Shown one piece after another: positions 1-8,503 of a stretch of DNA of 64,000 nucleotides. The DNA is from Streptomyces uncialis. GTDB lineage: Bacteria; Actinomycetota; Actinomycetes; Streptomycetales; Streptomycetaceae. Position 1 is the stretch's first letter. Every line of letters starts with the position of its first letter. Below the pieces are notes generated by a model. The model did no database searches. It was given only the letters and a program-made list of their open reading frames with translations, and was not told the origin of the DNA. The position numbers and the translations under genes were made by a program. The stretch spans positions 186,001 through 250,000 of the forward strand of contig NZ_LFBV01000011.1 of assembly GCF_001905345.1 (NCBI RefSeq). The letters are read 5' to 3'.

Positions 1-930
1 GGGTTCGGGATCGGCCGCCGGACCATGCTCGGACTGCTCACCGAACGCGCGCGTGCGCTGGGGGTGCGGGTGGTGTTCGAGGACGAGGTCGGCGAGCCGC
101 CCCCGGCCGATCTCGTGGTGGCCGGGGACGGGGTGAACAGTGTCCTGCGCGACCGCCACCAGGACCACTTCGGTACCGAGGTCACCGCCGGACGCAACGT
201 CTACGCCTGGCTCGGCACGACGAAGGTCTTCCCGTCGTTCACCTTCGCGTTCGTGCCGACGGAGCACGGCTGGATCTGGGCGTACGGCTACCCCTTCGAC
301 GCCGGCCGGAGCACCTGTGTCGTCGAGTGCTCCCCCGCGACCTGGCGCGGCCTCGGTCTGGACCGCGCCGACGAGGCGGAGGGGCTCAACACCCTGGAGA
401 AGCTGTTCGCGGACGTGCTGGACGGGCACGGGCTGATCGGCCGGGAGCAGCGGGACGGCACCGCCCAGTGGCTGACGTTCCGCACGGTCACCAACCGGGC
501 CTGGTACCGGGACAACCTCGTGCTGCTGGGGGACGCCGCCCACACCACGCACTACTCCATCGGCGCGGGCACGACCCTGGCGCTGGAGGACGCGATGGCG
601 CTGGCCGCCGCACTGCGGGGCTCGCCCGAGCTGCGGCCCGCGCTGGCGCGCTACGAGCGGGAGCGGCGGTCCGCCCTGCTGTCCGCGCAGAGCGCGGCGC
701 GCTACAGCGCCGAGTGGTACGAGAACCTGCCGCGCTACATGCGGCTGCCGCCCGAGCGGATGTTCGCGCTGCTCGGCCAGCGGCACTCGCCGCTGCTGCC
801 GCATGTACCGCCGGGGCTGTACTACCGGCTCGACCGCGCGGCGGGGCGGCTGGAGTCGGCACGCCGGTTCAAGCGGTGGCTGGGACCCCGGGTCGCCCGG
901 ACCCTGCACGCGCGGTCCCGGCCACGCTGA
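1..930 (+). CDS. FAD-dependent monooxygenase (5' end outside window)
   Basis: The reading frame is open from the first base (G-F-G-I-G-R-R precedes the first internal ATG at 25), so the dinucleotide-binding N-terminus lies upstream of the window. Visible are the mid-domain VVAGDGVNS segment and the second FAD-binding motif LLGDAAHTTHYSIGAG followed by LALEDAMALA. These are typical of class A flavoprotein hydroxylases. The C-terminal part (YERERR, then an aromatic SAEWYENLPRYMRLP stretch) resembles the monooxygenase part of salicylyl-CoA/anthraniloyl-CoA hydroxylases, so an aromatic or CoA-bound aromatic substrate is possible; that is inference. No downstream partner is close enough to form an operon. 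Confidence 0.8.
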   Translation, partial: GFGIGRRTMLGLLTERARALGVRVVFEDEVGEPPPADLVVAGDGVNSVLRDRHQDHFGTEVTAGRNVYAWLGTTKVFPSFTFAFVPTEHGWIWAYGYPFDAGRSTCVVECSPATWRGLGLDRADEAEGLNTLEKLFADVLDGHGLIGREQRDGTAQWLTFRTVTNRAWYRDNLVLLGDAAHTTHYSIGAGTTLALEDAMALAAALRGSPELRPALARYERERRSALLSAQSAARYSAEWYENLPRYMRLPPERMFALLGQRHSPLLPHVPPGLYYRLDRAAGRLESARRFKRWLGPRVARTLHARSRPR

Positions 931-1103
931 GGCCCCGGGCCGGACCCGGGGCGGCGCCGGACCCGGATGGGAGCGGCCCGGTCGGAAACGGACCTGGTCG
1001 GGAACCGGGCGGCGATGGACCTGGGCGGGGCGTACGGAGGTGACGCGTGCGGGCCGTACGCGGGCGGACCGGCCGACGGTCCTCCTCGACGGCGGTCGGG
1101 CCC

Positions 1104-1145
1104 AGGCGGCAGGCGGCAGGCGGCAGGCGGCAGGCGGCAGGCGGC
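1104..1145. repeat. Tandem repeat, unit AGGCGGC, six copies
   Basis: Six consecutive perfect copies of a 7-bp unit between the monooxygenase and uppP. A similar 7-bp array (GGCAGAC) occurs at 13880-13914. Confidence 0.9.
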
Positions 1146-1339
1146 CAGGGTGGTCCCGCGAGGGTACGGACACCGGTACGCGCGCGCTCGTGTCCCGTAC
1201 GGCCCCGCGTCAGCCTCCGGAGGGCCGCCGTTCACCCGGGGACCCTAGCGTTCCCACGTCGTCACCCAGTCACCCAGTCACCCGGATGAGCCCGCGCACA
1301 CGCGGGCCACCGCTCCCGCCCCGCCACTCCCCGGACCGT

Positions 1340-1379
<40 letters not shown>

Positions 1380-1456
1380 TCCACCATCGTCCGTCTCCGT
1401 CTCCGGTTCGCGCGTCCCGCGACCAGGCACCGATCAGCACGGGATTCCGTTACTTC

Positions 1457-2329
1457 ATGTCTTGGTTCGAAGCCTTCGTCCTCGGACTCGTCCAGGGGCT
1501 GACCGAGTTCCTCCCCATCTCCTCCAGCGCGCATCTGCGGCTGACCGCCGCGTTCGCCGGCTGGCAGGACCCGGGGGCCGCGTTCACCGCGATCACCCAG
1601 ATCGGTACGGAGACCGCGGTGCTGATCTACTTCCGGGAGGACATCACCCGGATCGTACGGGCGTGGTTCAGGTCGCTGACGGACAAGTCGATGCGCGGCG
1701 ACCATGACGCCCAGATGGGCTGGCTGGTCATCATCGGCTCGCTGCCCATCGGGGTGCTGGGGGTCACCCTCAAGGACCAGATCGAGGGGCCGTTCCGCGA
1801 TCTGCGGCTGATCGCGACCACCCTGATCGTCATGGGTGTGATCCTCGGTGTCGCGGACCGGCTGGCGGCACGGGACGAGAGCGGCGGCAAGCACCGGGCG
1901 GCCCGGCCCCGCAAGACGCTCCGGGAACTCGGCGTCAGGGACGGTCTGATCTTCGGCTTCTGCCAGGCCCTGGCACTGATCCCCGGGGTGTCCCGGTCCG
2001 GCGCGACGATCAGCGGCGGACTGCTGATGGGCTACACCCGTGAGTCGGCGGCGCGTTACTCGTTCCTGCTGGCCATCCCGGCGGTCCTCGCCTCGGGGGC
2101 CTACGAGCTGAAGGACGCGGGCGAGGGTCATGTGTCCTGGGGGCCACTGGTGTTCGCGACCCTTATCGCCTTCGTTGTCGGATATGCGGTCATCGCGTGG
2201 TTCATGCGTTTCATCACTACCCAGAGCTTCATGCCGTTCGTCTACTACCGGATCACCCTGGGCATCGTGCTGTTCATCCTGGTGGGAGCGGGTGTGCTCA
2301 GCCCGCACGCGGGCGAGTCGGGGCACTGA
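1457..2329 (+). CDS. uppP: Undecaprenyl-diphosphatase UppP (BacA type)
   Basis: Dephosphorylates undecaprenyl pyrophosphate at the membrane to recycle the lipid carrier for peptidoglycan and wall polymers; overexpression of this family confers bacitracin resistance. The 290-residue product has the family size and both signature blocks: GLVQGLTEFLPISSSAHL near the N-terminus, with the catalytic Glu and Ser region, and PGVSRSGATISGG around residue 175, with the conserved Arg. Several hydrophobic helices follow, the last near the C-terminus. The frame is open far upstream, but only from the ATG at 1457 does the protein match the family, so this start was chosen. It appears monocistronic. Confidence 0.95.
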   Translation: MSWFEAFVLGLVQGLTEFLPISSSAHLRLTAAFAGWQDPGAAFTAITQIGTETAVLIYFREDITRIVRAWFRSLTDKSMRGDHDAQMGWLVIIGSLPIGVLGVTLKDQIEGPFRDLRLIATTLIVMGVILGVADRLAARDESGGKHRAARPRKTLRELGVRDGLIFGFCQALALIPGVSRSGATISGGLLMGYTRESAARYSFLLAIPAVLASGAYELKDAGEGHVSWGPLVFATLIAFVVGYAVIAWFMRFITTQSFMPFVYYRITLGIVLFILVGAGVLSPHAGESGH

Positions 2330-2645
2330 GCGGGCGGCCCCGGCCGGGACGCGCGGAGGCGCGGTGGCGGGAATGCCGGTCCCGTCCCGGAGGCGCTGTC
2401 CAGCCGGGACGGGACCTCTCAGCTCACGCAGCCAGCATGGACTGATGTTGCCGACAGCCTAGGGGCGACCACTGACATCGGCGGTGGTCGCCACCTGTGT
2501 GGGACCTGTCAGCCTCGTGTCCGACTCCTGTCAGGGCACGCGGGGCCGGACAACCGATGACGGCACCTCGGCATCTCCTCGGTGCGGGGGGTGCCCCTGG
2601 GGTTCCTGGGGCACCGAAGCACGACGAGAACGAGGAGACACCACC

Positions 2646-5405
2646 GTGAGACAGGTCTCACGCGCGCTGACGGCCGCCTTGGCGGTCCTGGCGCTCGCGG
2701 CGGGTACGCCGCCGGGGCAGGCGCAGCCGCCCACCGAGTCCATACCCGGCGCCCCTCCGGGAGCCTCCGCCGAGCGGCTGCCGGAAGGGTGGCGATTCCA
2801 GGGCGGGGAACTGGTCTGGAGCTCGCCGGAGCCGGTGGGCACGGGCGGTGCCCGGGTCGAGTTCCGGTCGGGTGGGCGGACCCTCGGTGTCCCGATGCCC
2901 TCCCCCGACCACCGCACCTTCCGGCTCCGCCTCGACGGGGTGCGGACCGGACCGGTGAGCGAACTCCAGGCGGTCGCCGGTTCACGGCGGCTGGACGCCG
3001 CGGGCGCCGACCGGCCGTCCGCGCAACGGCGTTCGCCCGCCCCGGCGAAGCCCCCGGCGCCGTTCCCCGCGAACGCGGTCGACCCCGGTACCGCGGGGAA
3101 GTACCGCACCACCAGCGGTGAGTACGAGCTGAAGGCGGTGCGGCTGCCGGGCTACGCCGAGCCGGTGGAGATGCGTGCCACGGTCGTCGGTCCGACGGAC
3201 GCGCCGGGCAAGCGACCGCTCGCGCTCTTCCTCCACGGCCGCACCGCCACCTGCTACAAGCCGGGCGAGAGCAGCGCCGCCTTCGGCTGGCCGTGCAAGC
3301 CGGGTCACCAGGAGGTCCCGAGCTACCGCGGCCATCTGCACGACCAGCGGCGGCTGGCGTCCCAGGGGTATGTGACGGTCTCCGTCTCCGCGAACGGCGT
3401 CAACGCGCAGGACTACCGCGCGGCCGACCTCGGGGCGCAGGCCCGCTCCTCCCTGGTGCGTCAGCATCTCGCCCGCTGGGCGGAGTGGGGCGCGAACCCC
3501 GCCGAGGCCCCCGCGGCCGTACGCGCGACGAAGCCCGCCGACCTCTCCAAGGTCCTGCTCGTCGGCCACTCCCGGGGCGGCGAGGGCGTCAACCGGGCGG
3601 CCCTCGACAGCGTCTCCCCGCCGCCGCCCGCCGAGGACGGCTACCAGGGGCCGGTGAACTGGCGCATCCGCGGCACCGTACTGATCGGCCCCACCAACTT
3701 CGGCCAGAACCCCACGCCGGACGTGCCCTCCATGACCGTCCTGCCGGGCTGCGACGGTGATGTGAGCGACCTCCAGGGACAGCTCTACGTCGACGGCACC
3801 CGGGGTATCGGCCGGGTTACGGCACTGCACAGCGCGGTGTACATGGTCGGCGCCAACCACAACTACTTCAACACGGAGTGGACGCCCGGCCGGTCCGAGG
3901 TCCCGGCCTTCGACGATGTCTGGGACGACACCGATCCGGTCTGTTCCACGGGGGCCCCGACCCGGCTGAGCGCCGAGCGGCAGCAGGCCGCGGGCACCAC
4001 GTACATCGCCGCCGCGGCGCGGCTCTTCCTCGCGGGGGACGACCGGGTCCGCCCGCTGCTCGACGGCTCCGGCCGGAGCGCGCCCTCGGCCGGACCCGTC
4101 CAGGTGCTGACCCACGCGGTCGGCGGGAACCGCACCCCGGCGATCACGCCCGACGCCCCGCTCCCGGTGGCGAACGGGCGGGTGTGCCGGCAGATCACGA
4201 CGGACACCGCCGAAGCCTGTTTGACGGGTTCCGGGTCCGGCGGGTCGCCGCATTTCGCGTCCTGGTCGGTCTTCGGTGACGAACCGGGCCGAGGCGCGGT
4301 CACGGCCCGCTGGACCCGGCCGGGTACCCCGGTCCGGCTGACACCGGAGCGCGCCTTCTCACTGGCGGGCTCCGAGTCGCTCGCCCTGCGGGTGATCGTG
4401 CCGCCGAACACCCGGGGCACCCGGCTCGACGTCGCCCTCAGCGACACCTCCGGCCGGCGGGTGAGGCTCGGTCAGGTCACCGTCGACGGCGTTCCCGGCG
4501 GCGGTCTGACACCCGGACACTGGGCGCGAGAGGTCCGGGTGCCGCTGAAGGCGGCCGTAGGCGCCGGGATCGACCTCAAGCGGACACGGTCGCTGGAGCT
4601 CACCCCGCGCGGCGGCTCCGGCGAGTTCTGGCTGATGGACGCCTGGGGCTGGCGTCCCGGCACCCCGGCGGTGGCCCCCGTCCCCCTTCCGCGTGTCGAC
4701 ATCGGCCGGCTGACGGTCAAGGAGGGTGACTCCGGCAGCCTCACCTACCGTGTGCCCGTCCGGGTCACCGGGAAGGGCACCGGCGTGATCAAGCTCGCCG
4801 TTCTCGATCCGAGGACCGGCGGGTCCACGATCCGCACCGTGACGGTGAAGGCCGCCGACTCCCCGGAGACATCGATCACGGTGGCGGGCAACCCCCGCTA
4901 CGCCCTCGACGTCAACCATGAGATCGCGGCCAAGGCCGTGCGCGGCGCGGTGGTCGGCAGCGCCTCCGGGGGACTGCTCGTCGAGAACGACGATCCGATG
5001 CCCACGGTCACTGTGACCCCGGTCGCCGACTCGGTCACCGAGGGCCGGAAGCTCACCTGGAGGGTGGAGCTGTCCCAGCCCGCCGACACGGTCATCGACA
5101 GCCGGTTCGACCTCCTGCCGGTGGACGAGGGTACGGAACTGTCCACGACGGACGTCGACAAGGAATGGCTCTCCGGCCTCGGCCTGACCGCCGACCCGGA
5201 ACGGCCCCTGTCCACGGACAGCCCCTCCCTCTGGCTCGGCCTCCCGGCGGGCGTGACGAGCACCGAGGTGTCCGTACCCACGATCACCGACACACCGGCC
5301 GAACCGGAGGAGTCGCTGCGGATGCGGATGTTCTGTCTGAAGGGGTACGAGTGGCTGGAGGGCCCGCACCTCACGGGCAAGGTCACGGACGCGCCCCTGC
5401 GCTGA
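2646..5405 (+). CDS. Large secreted alpha/beta-hydrolase with C-terminal beta-sandwich/Calx-beta-like part
   Basis: A 919-residue exported protein. GTG at 2646 follows a GAGGAG ribosome site and gives a clean signal peptide (VRQVSRALTAALAVLALAAG, cleavage near GQAQ). Roughly residues 130-460 form an alpha/beta hydrolase: an oxyanion-type FLHGRTATCY segment, the nucleophile elbow VGHSRGGEGVNR and a later GANHNYFNTEW segment that may supply the catalytic His. The last 350 residues are beta-rich, with SVTEGRKLTWRVELSQPAD and a preceding KEGDSGSLTYRVPV, both typical of Calx-beta-like extracellular modules. It is probably an extracellular esterase or lipase; the substrate is unknown. It stands alone. 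Confidence 0.8.
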   Translation: MRQVSRALTAALAVLALAAGTPPGQAQPPTESIPGAPPGASAERLPEGWRFQGGELVWSSPEPVGTGGARVEFRSGGRTLGVPMPSPDHRTFRLRLDGVRTGPVSELQAVAGSRRLDAAGADRPSAQRRSPAPAKPPAPFPANAVDPGTAGKYRTTSGEYELKAVRLPGYAEPVEMRATVVGPTDAPGKRPLALFLHGRTATCYKPGESSAAFGWPCKPGHQEVPSYRGHLHDQRRLASQGYVTVSVSANGVNAQDYRAADLGAQARSSLVRQHLARWAEWGANPAEAPAAVRATKPADLSKVLLVGHSRGGEGVNRAALDSVSPPPPAEDGYQGPVNWRIRGTVLIGPTNFGQNPTPDVPSMTVLPGCDGDVSDLQGQLYVDGTRGIGRVTALHSAVYMVGANHNYFNTEWTPGRSEVPAFDDVWDDTDPVCSTGAPTRLSAERQQAAGTTYIAAAARLFLAGDDRVRPLLDGSGRSAPSAGPVQVLTHAVGGNRTPAITPDAPLPVANGRVCRQITTDTAEACLTGSGSGGSPHFASWSVFGDEPGRGAVTARWTRPGTPVRLTPERAFSLAGSESLALRVIVPPNTRGTRLDVALSDTSGRRVRLGQVTVDGVPGGGLTPGHWAREVRVPLKAAVGAGIDLKRTRSLELTPRGGSGEFWLMDAWGWRPGTPAVAPVPLPRVDIGRLTVKEGDSGSLTYRVPVRVTGKGTGVIKLAVLDPRTGGSTIRTVTVKAADSPETSITVAGNPRYALDVNHEIAAKAVRGAVVGSASGGLLVENDDPMPTVTVTPVADSVTEGRKLTWRVELSQPADTVIDSRFDLLPVDEGTELSTTDVDKEWLSGLGLTADPERPLSTDSPSLWLGLPAGVTSTEVSVPTITDTPAEPEESLRMRMFCLKGYEWLEGPHLTGKVTDAPLR

Positions 5406-5419
5406 CGCCCTGGGCCCGC

Positions 5420-5475
5420 GTTCCCCGTTCCCCGTTCCCCGTTCCCCGCTCGGCGTGCCCACGCTCGGCGTGCCC
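5420..5475. repeat. Short direct repeats downstream of the hydrolase
   Basis: Four perfect copies of GTTCCCC (5420-5447) run into two copies of GCTCGGCGTGCCC. No gene is seen here. Confidence 0.8.
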
Positions 5476-5493
5476 GATGGCGTCGCCGTGCCG

Positions 5494-5524
5494 TTGACCT
5501 TGACACGGTGACAAGGTCTTCACT
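5494..5524 (+). promoter_or_regulatory. MerR-type promoter/operator with 19-bp spacer
   Basis: A near-perfect dyad (GACCTTGACAC, centre G at 5507, GTGACAAGGTC; one mismatch between arms) sits between a -35-like TTGACC (5494-5499) and a -10-like TTCACT (5519-5524), giving the 19-bp spacer characteristic of MerR-controlled promoters. The operon it precedes encodes a MerR protein, so autoregulation is the natural reading. Confidence 0.7.
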
Positions 5525-5544
5525 GTGTCGAGGAGGTGGTTCCG

Positions 5545-6213
5545 ATGACCGTGCCGCAACAGGACGCGGAGACGATCCGAGTTCTTCGGGGACTGGAGGA
5601 CAGCCGCCCGTCGGTGCGGCTGAGGGTGACGCTGGCGGTCGGTACGAGCCCTGACCCGCGGTTCGTCGGCACGCTCGTCGCACGATGCGCGGTCGAACCC
5701 GATTTCCAGGTGCGCGAGGCACTGACGTGGGCGCTCACCCGCCATCCGGCGTCCACGACGGTCCCGGCGCTGCTCGAAGAGGTCCGTTCGGAGCGCGCGC
5801 AGGCACGGAGCCAGGCGCTGCACACGCTGTCCAAGATCGGGGACCGGTCGGCGTGGCCGGCGATCACACCGGCGCTGCTGTCCGACGCCGACGACGAGGT
5901 GGCCCGGAGCGCCTGGCGGGCGGCGGTCGCGCTCGTACCCGAGGGCGAGGAAGCGGGGCTCGCGACGGCGCTGACGGCGCGGCTCGGGCGCGGCGGACGT
6001 GACATGCGGCTGAGCCTCAGCCGGGCGCTGACCGCGCTCGGTGAGGTGATCGTGCCGCTCCTGCGCGCCGCGGCGACGGCTCCCGACCCCGGGGTGCGCG
6101 CGCACGCGGTCGCCACGGAACGGCTGTTGCGCGATCCGGACGCCGGGTTCGAGTCCGCGGTCGAAGAGGCGAAGCGCGTCGTGGCCCTGGGCGCGGCCGG
6201 TCAGGAAGGCTGA
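5545..6213 (+). CDS. HEAT-repeat protein
   Basis: 222 residues consisting almost entirely of HEAT-like helical repeats, for example PSVRLRVTLAVG, DFQVREALTWAL, AQARSQALHTLSKIGD, DEVARSAWRAAVALV and DPGVRAHAVATERLL. No catalytic motif is visible, so it is probably a protein-interaction scaffold. ATG at 5545 was chosen because AGGAGG (5531-5536) sits 8 bases upstream. It is the first gene of an operon with the MerR-HEAT regulator, which starts 6 bases after its stop. Both proteins share the same repeat type, suggesting they contact each other or the same partner (inference). Confidence 0.85.
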   Translation: MTVPQQDAETIRVLRGLEDSRPSVRLRVTLAVGTSPDPRFVGTLVARCAVEPDFQVREALTWALTRHPASTTVPALLEEVRSERAQARSQALHTLSKIGDRSAWPAITPALLSDADDEVARSAWRAAVALVPEGEEAGLATALTARLGRGGRDMRLSLSRALTALGEVIVPLLRAAATAPDPGVRAHAVATERLLRDPDAGFESAVEEAKRVVALGAAGQEG

Positions 6214-6219
6214 GAGCCG

Positions 6220-7218
6220 GTGCTGATCGGTGAGGTGGCCCGGCGGTCAGGGGTCAGCGCCCGCATGCTCAGGCACTACGACTCGCTCGGGCTGGTGCGG
6301 CCGGCGGGTCGTAGCGGCGCCGGGTACCGCGAGTACTCCGGCGAGGACATCCGGCGGATCTTCCACGTCGAGAGCCTGCGGTCCCTGGGGCTGTCGCTGC
6401 GCGAGGTCGGGCAGGCGCTCGACGATCCCGGCTTCGCGCCCTCCGCGCTCGTGGACGATCTCGTCCACCGGACCCGGGACCGTATCGCCCGTGAGACGGA
6501 ACTGCTGACCCGGCTGCGCCGGATCGGGGCCGCGGAGCCCGGTGGCTGGCAGGACGTCCTCCAGGTCGTCGCGCTTCTCCAGGCGCTGGGTTCGGAGAGC
6601 CCCGGCACCCGTCAGAGGGCGGCCCTGTCCTCCTCCGACGAGGTCCCGGTGCCGGTGGAGGCACTGGTCGAGGCGGTGCTGACCGAGTCGGACCCGAACG
6701 TCGCCGGAGCCCTCCGATGGGCTCTGGCACGATCGGACGGCGGCGGGGCGCTGCTGGCGGAGGGCCTCGGCTCACCGGTGGCCGAGGTGCGGCTGCGTGC
6801 CGTCCGGTCCCTCACCGAGATCCCGGACGACGAGGCGACCGCGCTGCTGCGGGACGCCCTCGCCCATCCCGACATGGCGGTCCGCGGGTACGCGGCTCTG
6901 GCACTCGGGGCCCGGGGGGCGACCGACGCGGTCCCGACGCTCATCGCCATGGTCGCCGAGGGGACCAACGACGTCGAGGCGGCCGACGCGCTGGGCGCGC
7001 TGGCGAGCCGTCCCGGGTCGGCGGACCGGATCGCCGCCGGGCTCGTCGACCGCCTCGCGCACGAGGGCGCCGGACCCTCCGCGCGTCGGCGGCTGGCGCA
7101 GGCGCTCGCGGACATCCCGGGAGCCACGGCGTCCCGTGCCCTGGTGGAACTGTCGCACGACGAGGACCGCGCGGTCTCGCTCACCGCCGCGTACGTCCTG
7201 CGGAAGCGCGACGCTTGA
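6220..7218 (+). CDS. MerR-family regulator with C-terminal HEAT repeats
   Basis: 332 residues. Residues 1-70 are a canonical MerR winged helix (IGEVARRSGVSARMLRHYDSLGLVRP, then GYREYSGEDIRRI), followed by the dimerisation helix to about residue 110. Instead of a small ligand pocket, the C-terminal two-thirds carries HEAT-like repeats (DPNVAGALRWALAR, AEVRLRAVRSLTEI, DMAVRGYAALALGARG, RAVSLTAAYVLRK). GTG at 6220 lies 6 bases after the upstream HEAT gene stop, so translation is probably coupled. It likely acts on the dyad promoter at 5494-5524. The sensed signal may be a protein rather than a metal or drug; that is inference. Confidence 0.9.
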   Translation: MLIGEVARRSGVSARMLRHYDSLGLVRPAGRSGAGYREYSGEDIRRIFHVESLRSLGLSLREVGQALDDPGFAPSALVDDLVHRTRDRIARETELLTRLRRIGAAEPGGWQDVLQVVALLQALGSESPGTRQRAALSSSDEVPVPVEALVEAVLTESDPNVAGALRWALARSDGGGALLAEGLGSPVAEVRLRAVRSLTEIPDDEATALLRDALAHPDMAVRGYAALALGARGATDAVPTLIAMVAEGTNDVEAADALGALASRPGSADRIAAGLVDRLAHEGAGPSARRRLAQALADIPGATASRALVELSHDEDRAVSLTAAYVLRKRDA

Positions 7219-7603
7219 GGACGGATCTCTCCCGGGGACGGCGTGCGGGGTGCCTCGACCGCGCCGACGGGGCAACGAGGGACGGGCAACGGCCGCGCGC
7301 CGGACGGCGTCCGGCGGGGCGCGGCGGGCGCCGGACGGTGTGCGACGGTGTCCGCGGACGGCGGCAAGACCCTTCGCCTACCTCGTGCGGGCGCGCACAA
7401 AACCCCCTCGGACCTCACGAATTGGCCTCGAAAGAGAGAGTTCCCTCACAGCCTTCGTCGGGACCTGACGCCCCGCCAACCGGCGGTAACCCCTGCTGAC
7501 CAGCAGGTTCACCCCCGCAAGCGCTCCGCAGCACCTCGCGTACAGTGATGATCTGTAGGCAAGGCGTAGCGGATCGTCAGAACGAGCGCCTAAGCTTCGT
7601 GTC
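7219..7603. other. Intergenic region, no gene seen
   Basis: The first part is GC-rich low-complexity sequence; from about 7390 to 7600 base composition drops towards A/T, as expected for a promoter and leader for the small gene at 7604. No tRNA or convincing hairpin was recognised. Confidence 0.5.
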
Positions 7604-7780
7604 ATGTCCCGCATCCAAGAGCACTCCGGTTGCGTGCGTTCCGCCGAGTCGCTGAACGAACAGATCCGCGACCTTTGGCTTCGGACCGGTGGTCGTCTGA
7701 CGGTCGAGGAGCGGCGCACCTACGAGGCCCTCGTCACCGAATGGGCCGCCGCTGTCCGGGGTGAGATCAGAAGCTGGTAG
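7604..7780 (+). CDS. Small conserved-type protein, 58 residues
   Basis: A short frame beginning MSRIQEHSGCVRSAESLNEQ and ending EIRSW. Support for coding comes from regular charged/hydrophobic spacing, C/G third positions and a sensible ATG. The product is helical and acidic/basic balanced, with no membrane segment or motif known to me. It ends 53 bases before the SnoaL-like gene on the same strand and could be co-transcribed with it. Function unknown. Confidence 0.55.
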   Translation: MSRIQEHSGCVRSAESLNEQIRDLWLRTGGRLTVEERRTYEALVTEWAAAVRGEIRSW

Positions 7781-7833
7781 CCGAGGGGCTCTTGCCCCTT
7801 GGCGCGGAGGCCCGGTTCACCAACACTGATCCA

Positions 7834-8319
7834 ATGACGCAGCGCGTAGAACTCGCTACCGTGATGGACCGCCTCGCCATCGACGCCCTCATCACCGAAT
7901 ACGCCCATGCCGTCGACGACGCCGACTGGGCGCTCTACCAGGAACTCTTCACCCCTGACGGCCGGATCGACCACCGCTCGGCCGGAGGCATCGAGGGCAG
8001 CGCCGCGCAGACCGCCACGTGGCTAGCCGACAACCTGGCACGGTTCGCCGTACGCCAGCACCTCATCGTCAACCGCAGACTGCGTTTCGGCGTCCTTGAG
8101 CACGACGACGGCGACACCGCGCGGGTGGAGGCCGACTACGTGAACCCGATGCGGCTGGCCGGGGGCGACGCGGCGGCCACCGCCCCGGACTTCGTGTGCG
8201 GCGGCCGCTACAGCTTCGCCCTGAGCCGCACCCGCGACGGCTGGCGGCTGCACGCGGTGGTCGTCCAGGAGAAGTGGCGGCGTGTCCGCGAGCCGGAGGA
8301 CCCCACGGACGGACCGTGA
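7834..8319 (+). CDS. SnoaL-like (NTF2-fold) protein
   Basis: 161 residues with the NTF2/SnoaL pattern: an N-terminal helix (MDRLAIDALITEYAHAVDDADWALYQELFTPDGRID), then alternating strands such as FAVRQHLIVNRRLRF and GRYSFALSRTRDGWRLHAVVV. This cone fold occurs in dehydratases, cyclases and ring-hydroxylating dioxygenase small subunits. An upstream TTG would add 14 residues, but the ATG fits the family start. No catalytic assignment can be made from sequence. Confidence 0.85.
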   Translation: MTQRVELATVMDRLAIDALITEYAHAVDDADWALYQELFTPDGRIDHRSAGGIEGSAAQTATWLADNLARFAVRQHLIVNRRLRFGVLEHDDGDTARVEADYVNPMRLAGGDAAATAPDFVCGGRYSFALSRTRDGWRLHAVVVQEKWRRVREPEDPTDGP

Positions 8320-8420
8320 CCCCCACGGATCTGTCGTGACCCCCGTAGATCTGTCATGCACGCCCGCGCACGGGTCGTGAACCCCGGGCACGTGGTAGCG
8401 CACCCCCGCGCGCGCGGCGA
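8320..8420. repeat. Imperfect tandem repeat of a TGACCCCC-GATCTGTC unit
   Basis: Two consecutive copies of about 20 bp (TGACCCCCACGGATCTGTCG / TGACCCCCGTAGATCTGTCA), with a degenerate echo further on, directly after the SnoaL-like gene. No function assigned. Confidence 0.6.
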
Positions 8421-8503
8421 TGCGCCTGCCGGGTGCGGGCCGAGCGCACACACTGGACGCACAGGACCGACGACGGCACCGGCGACCCCGGAAAGGCGCC
8501 CTC

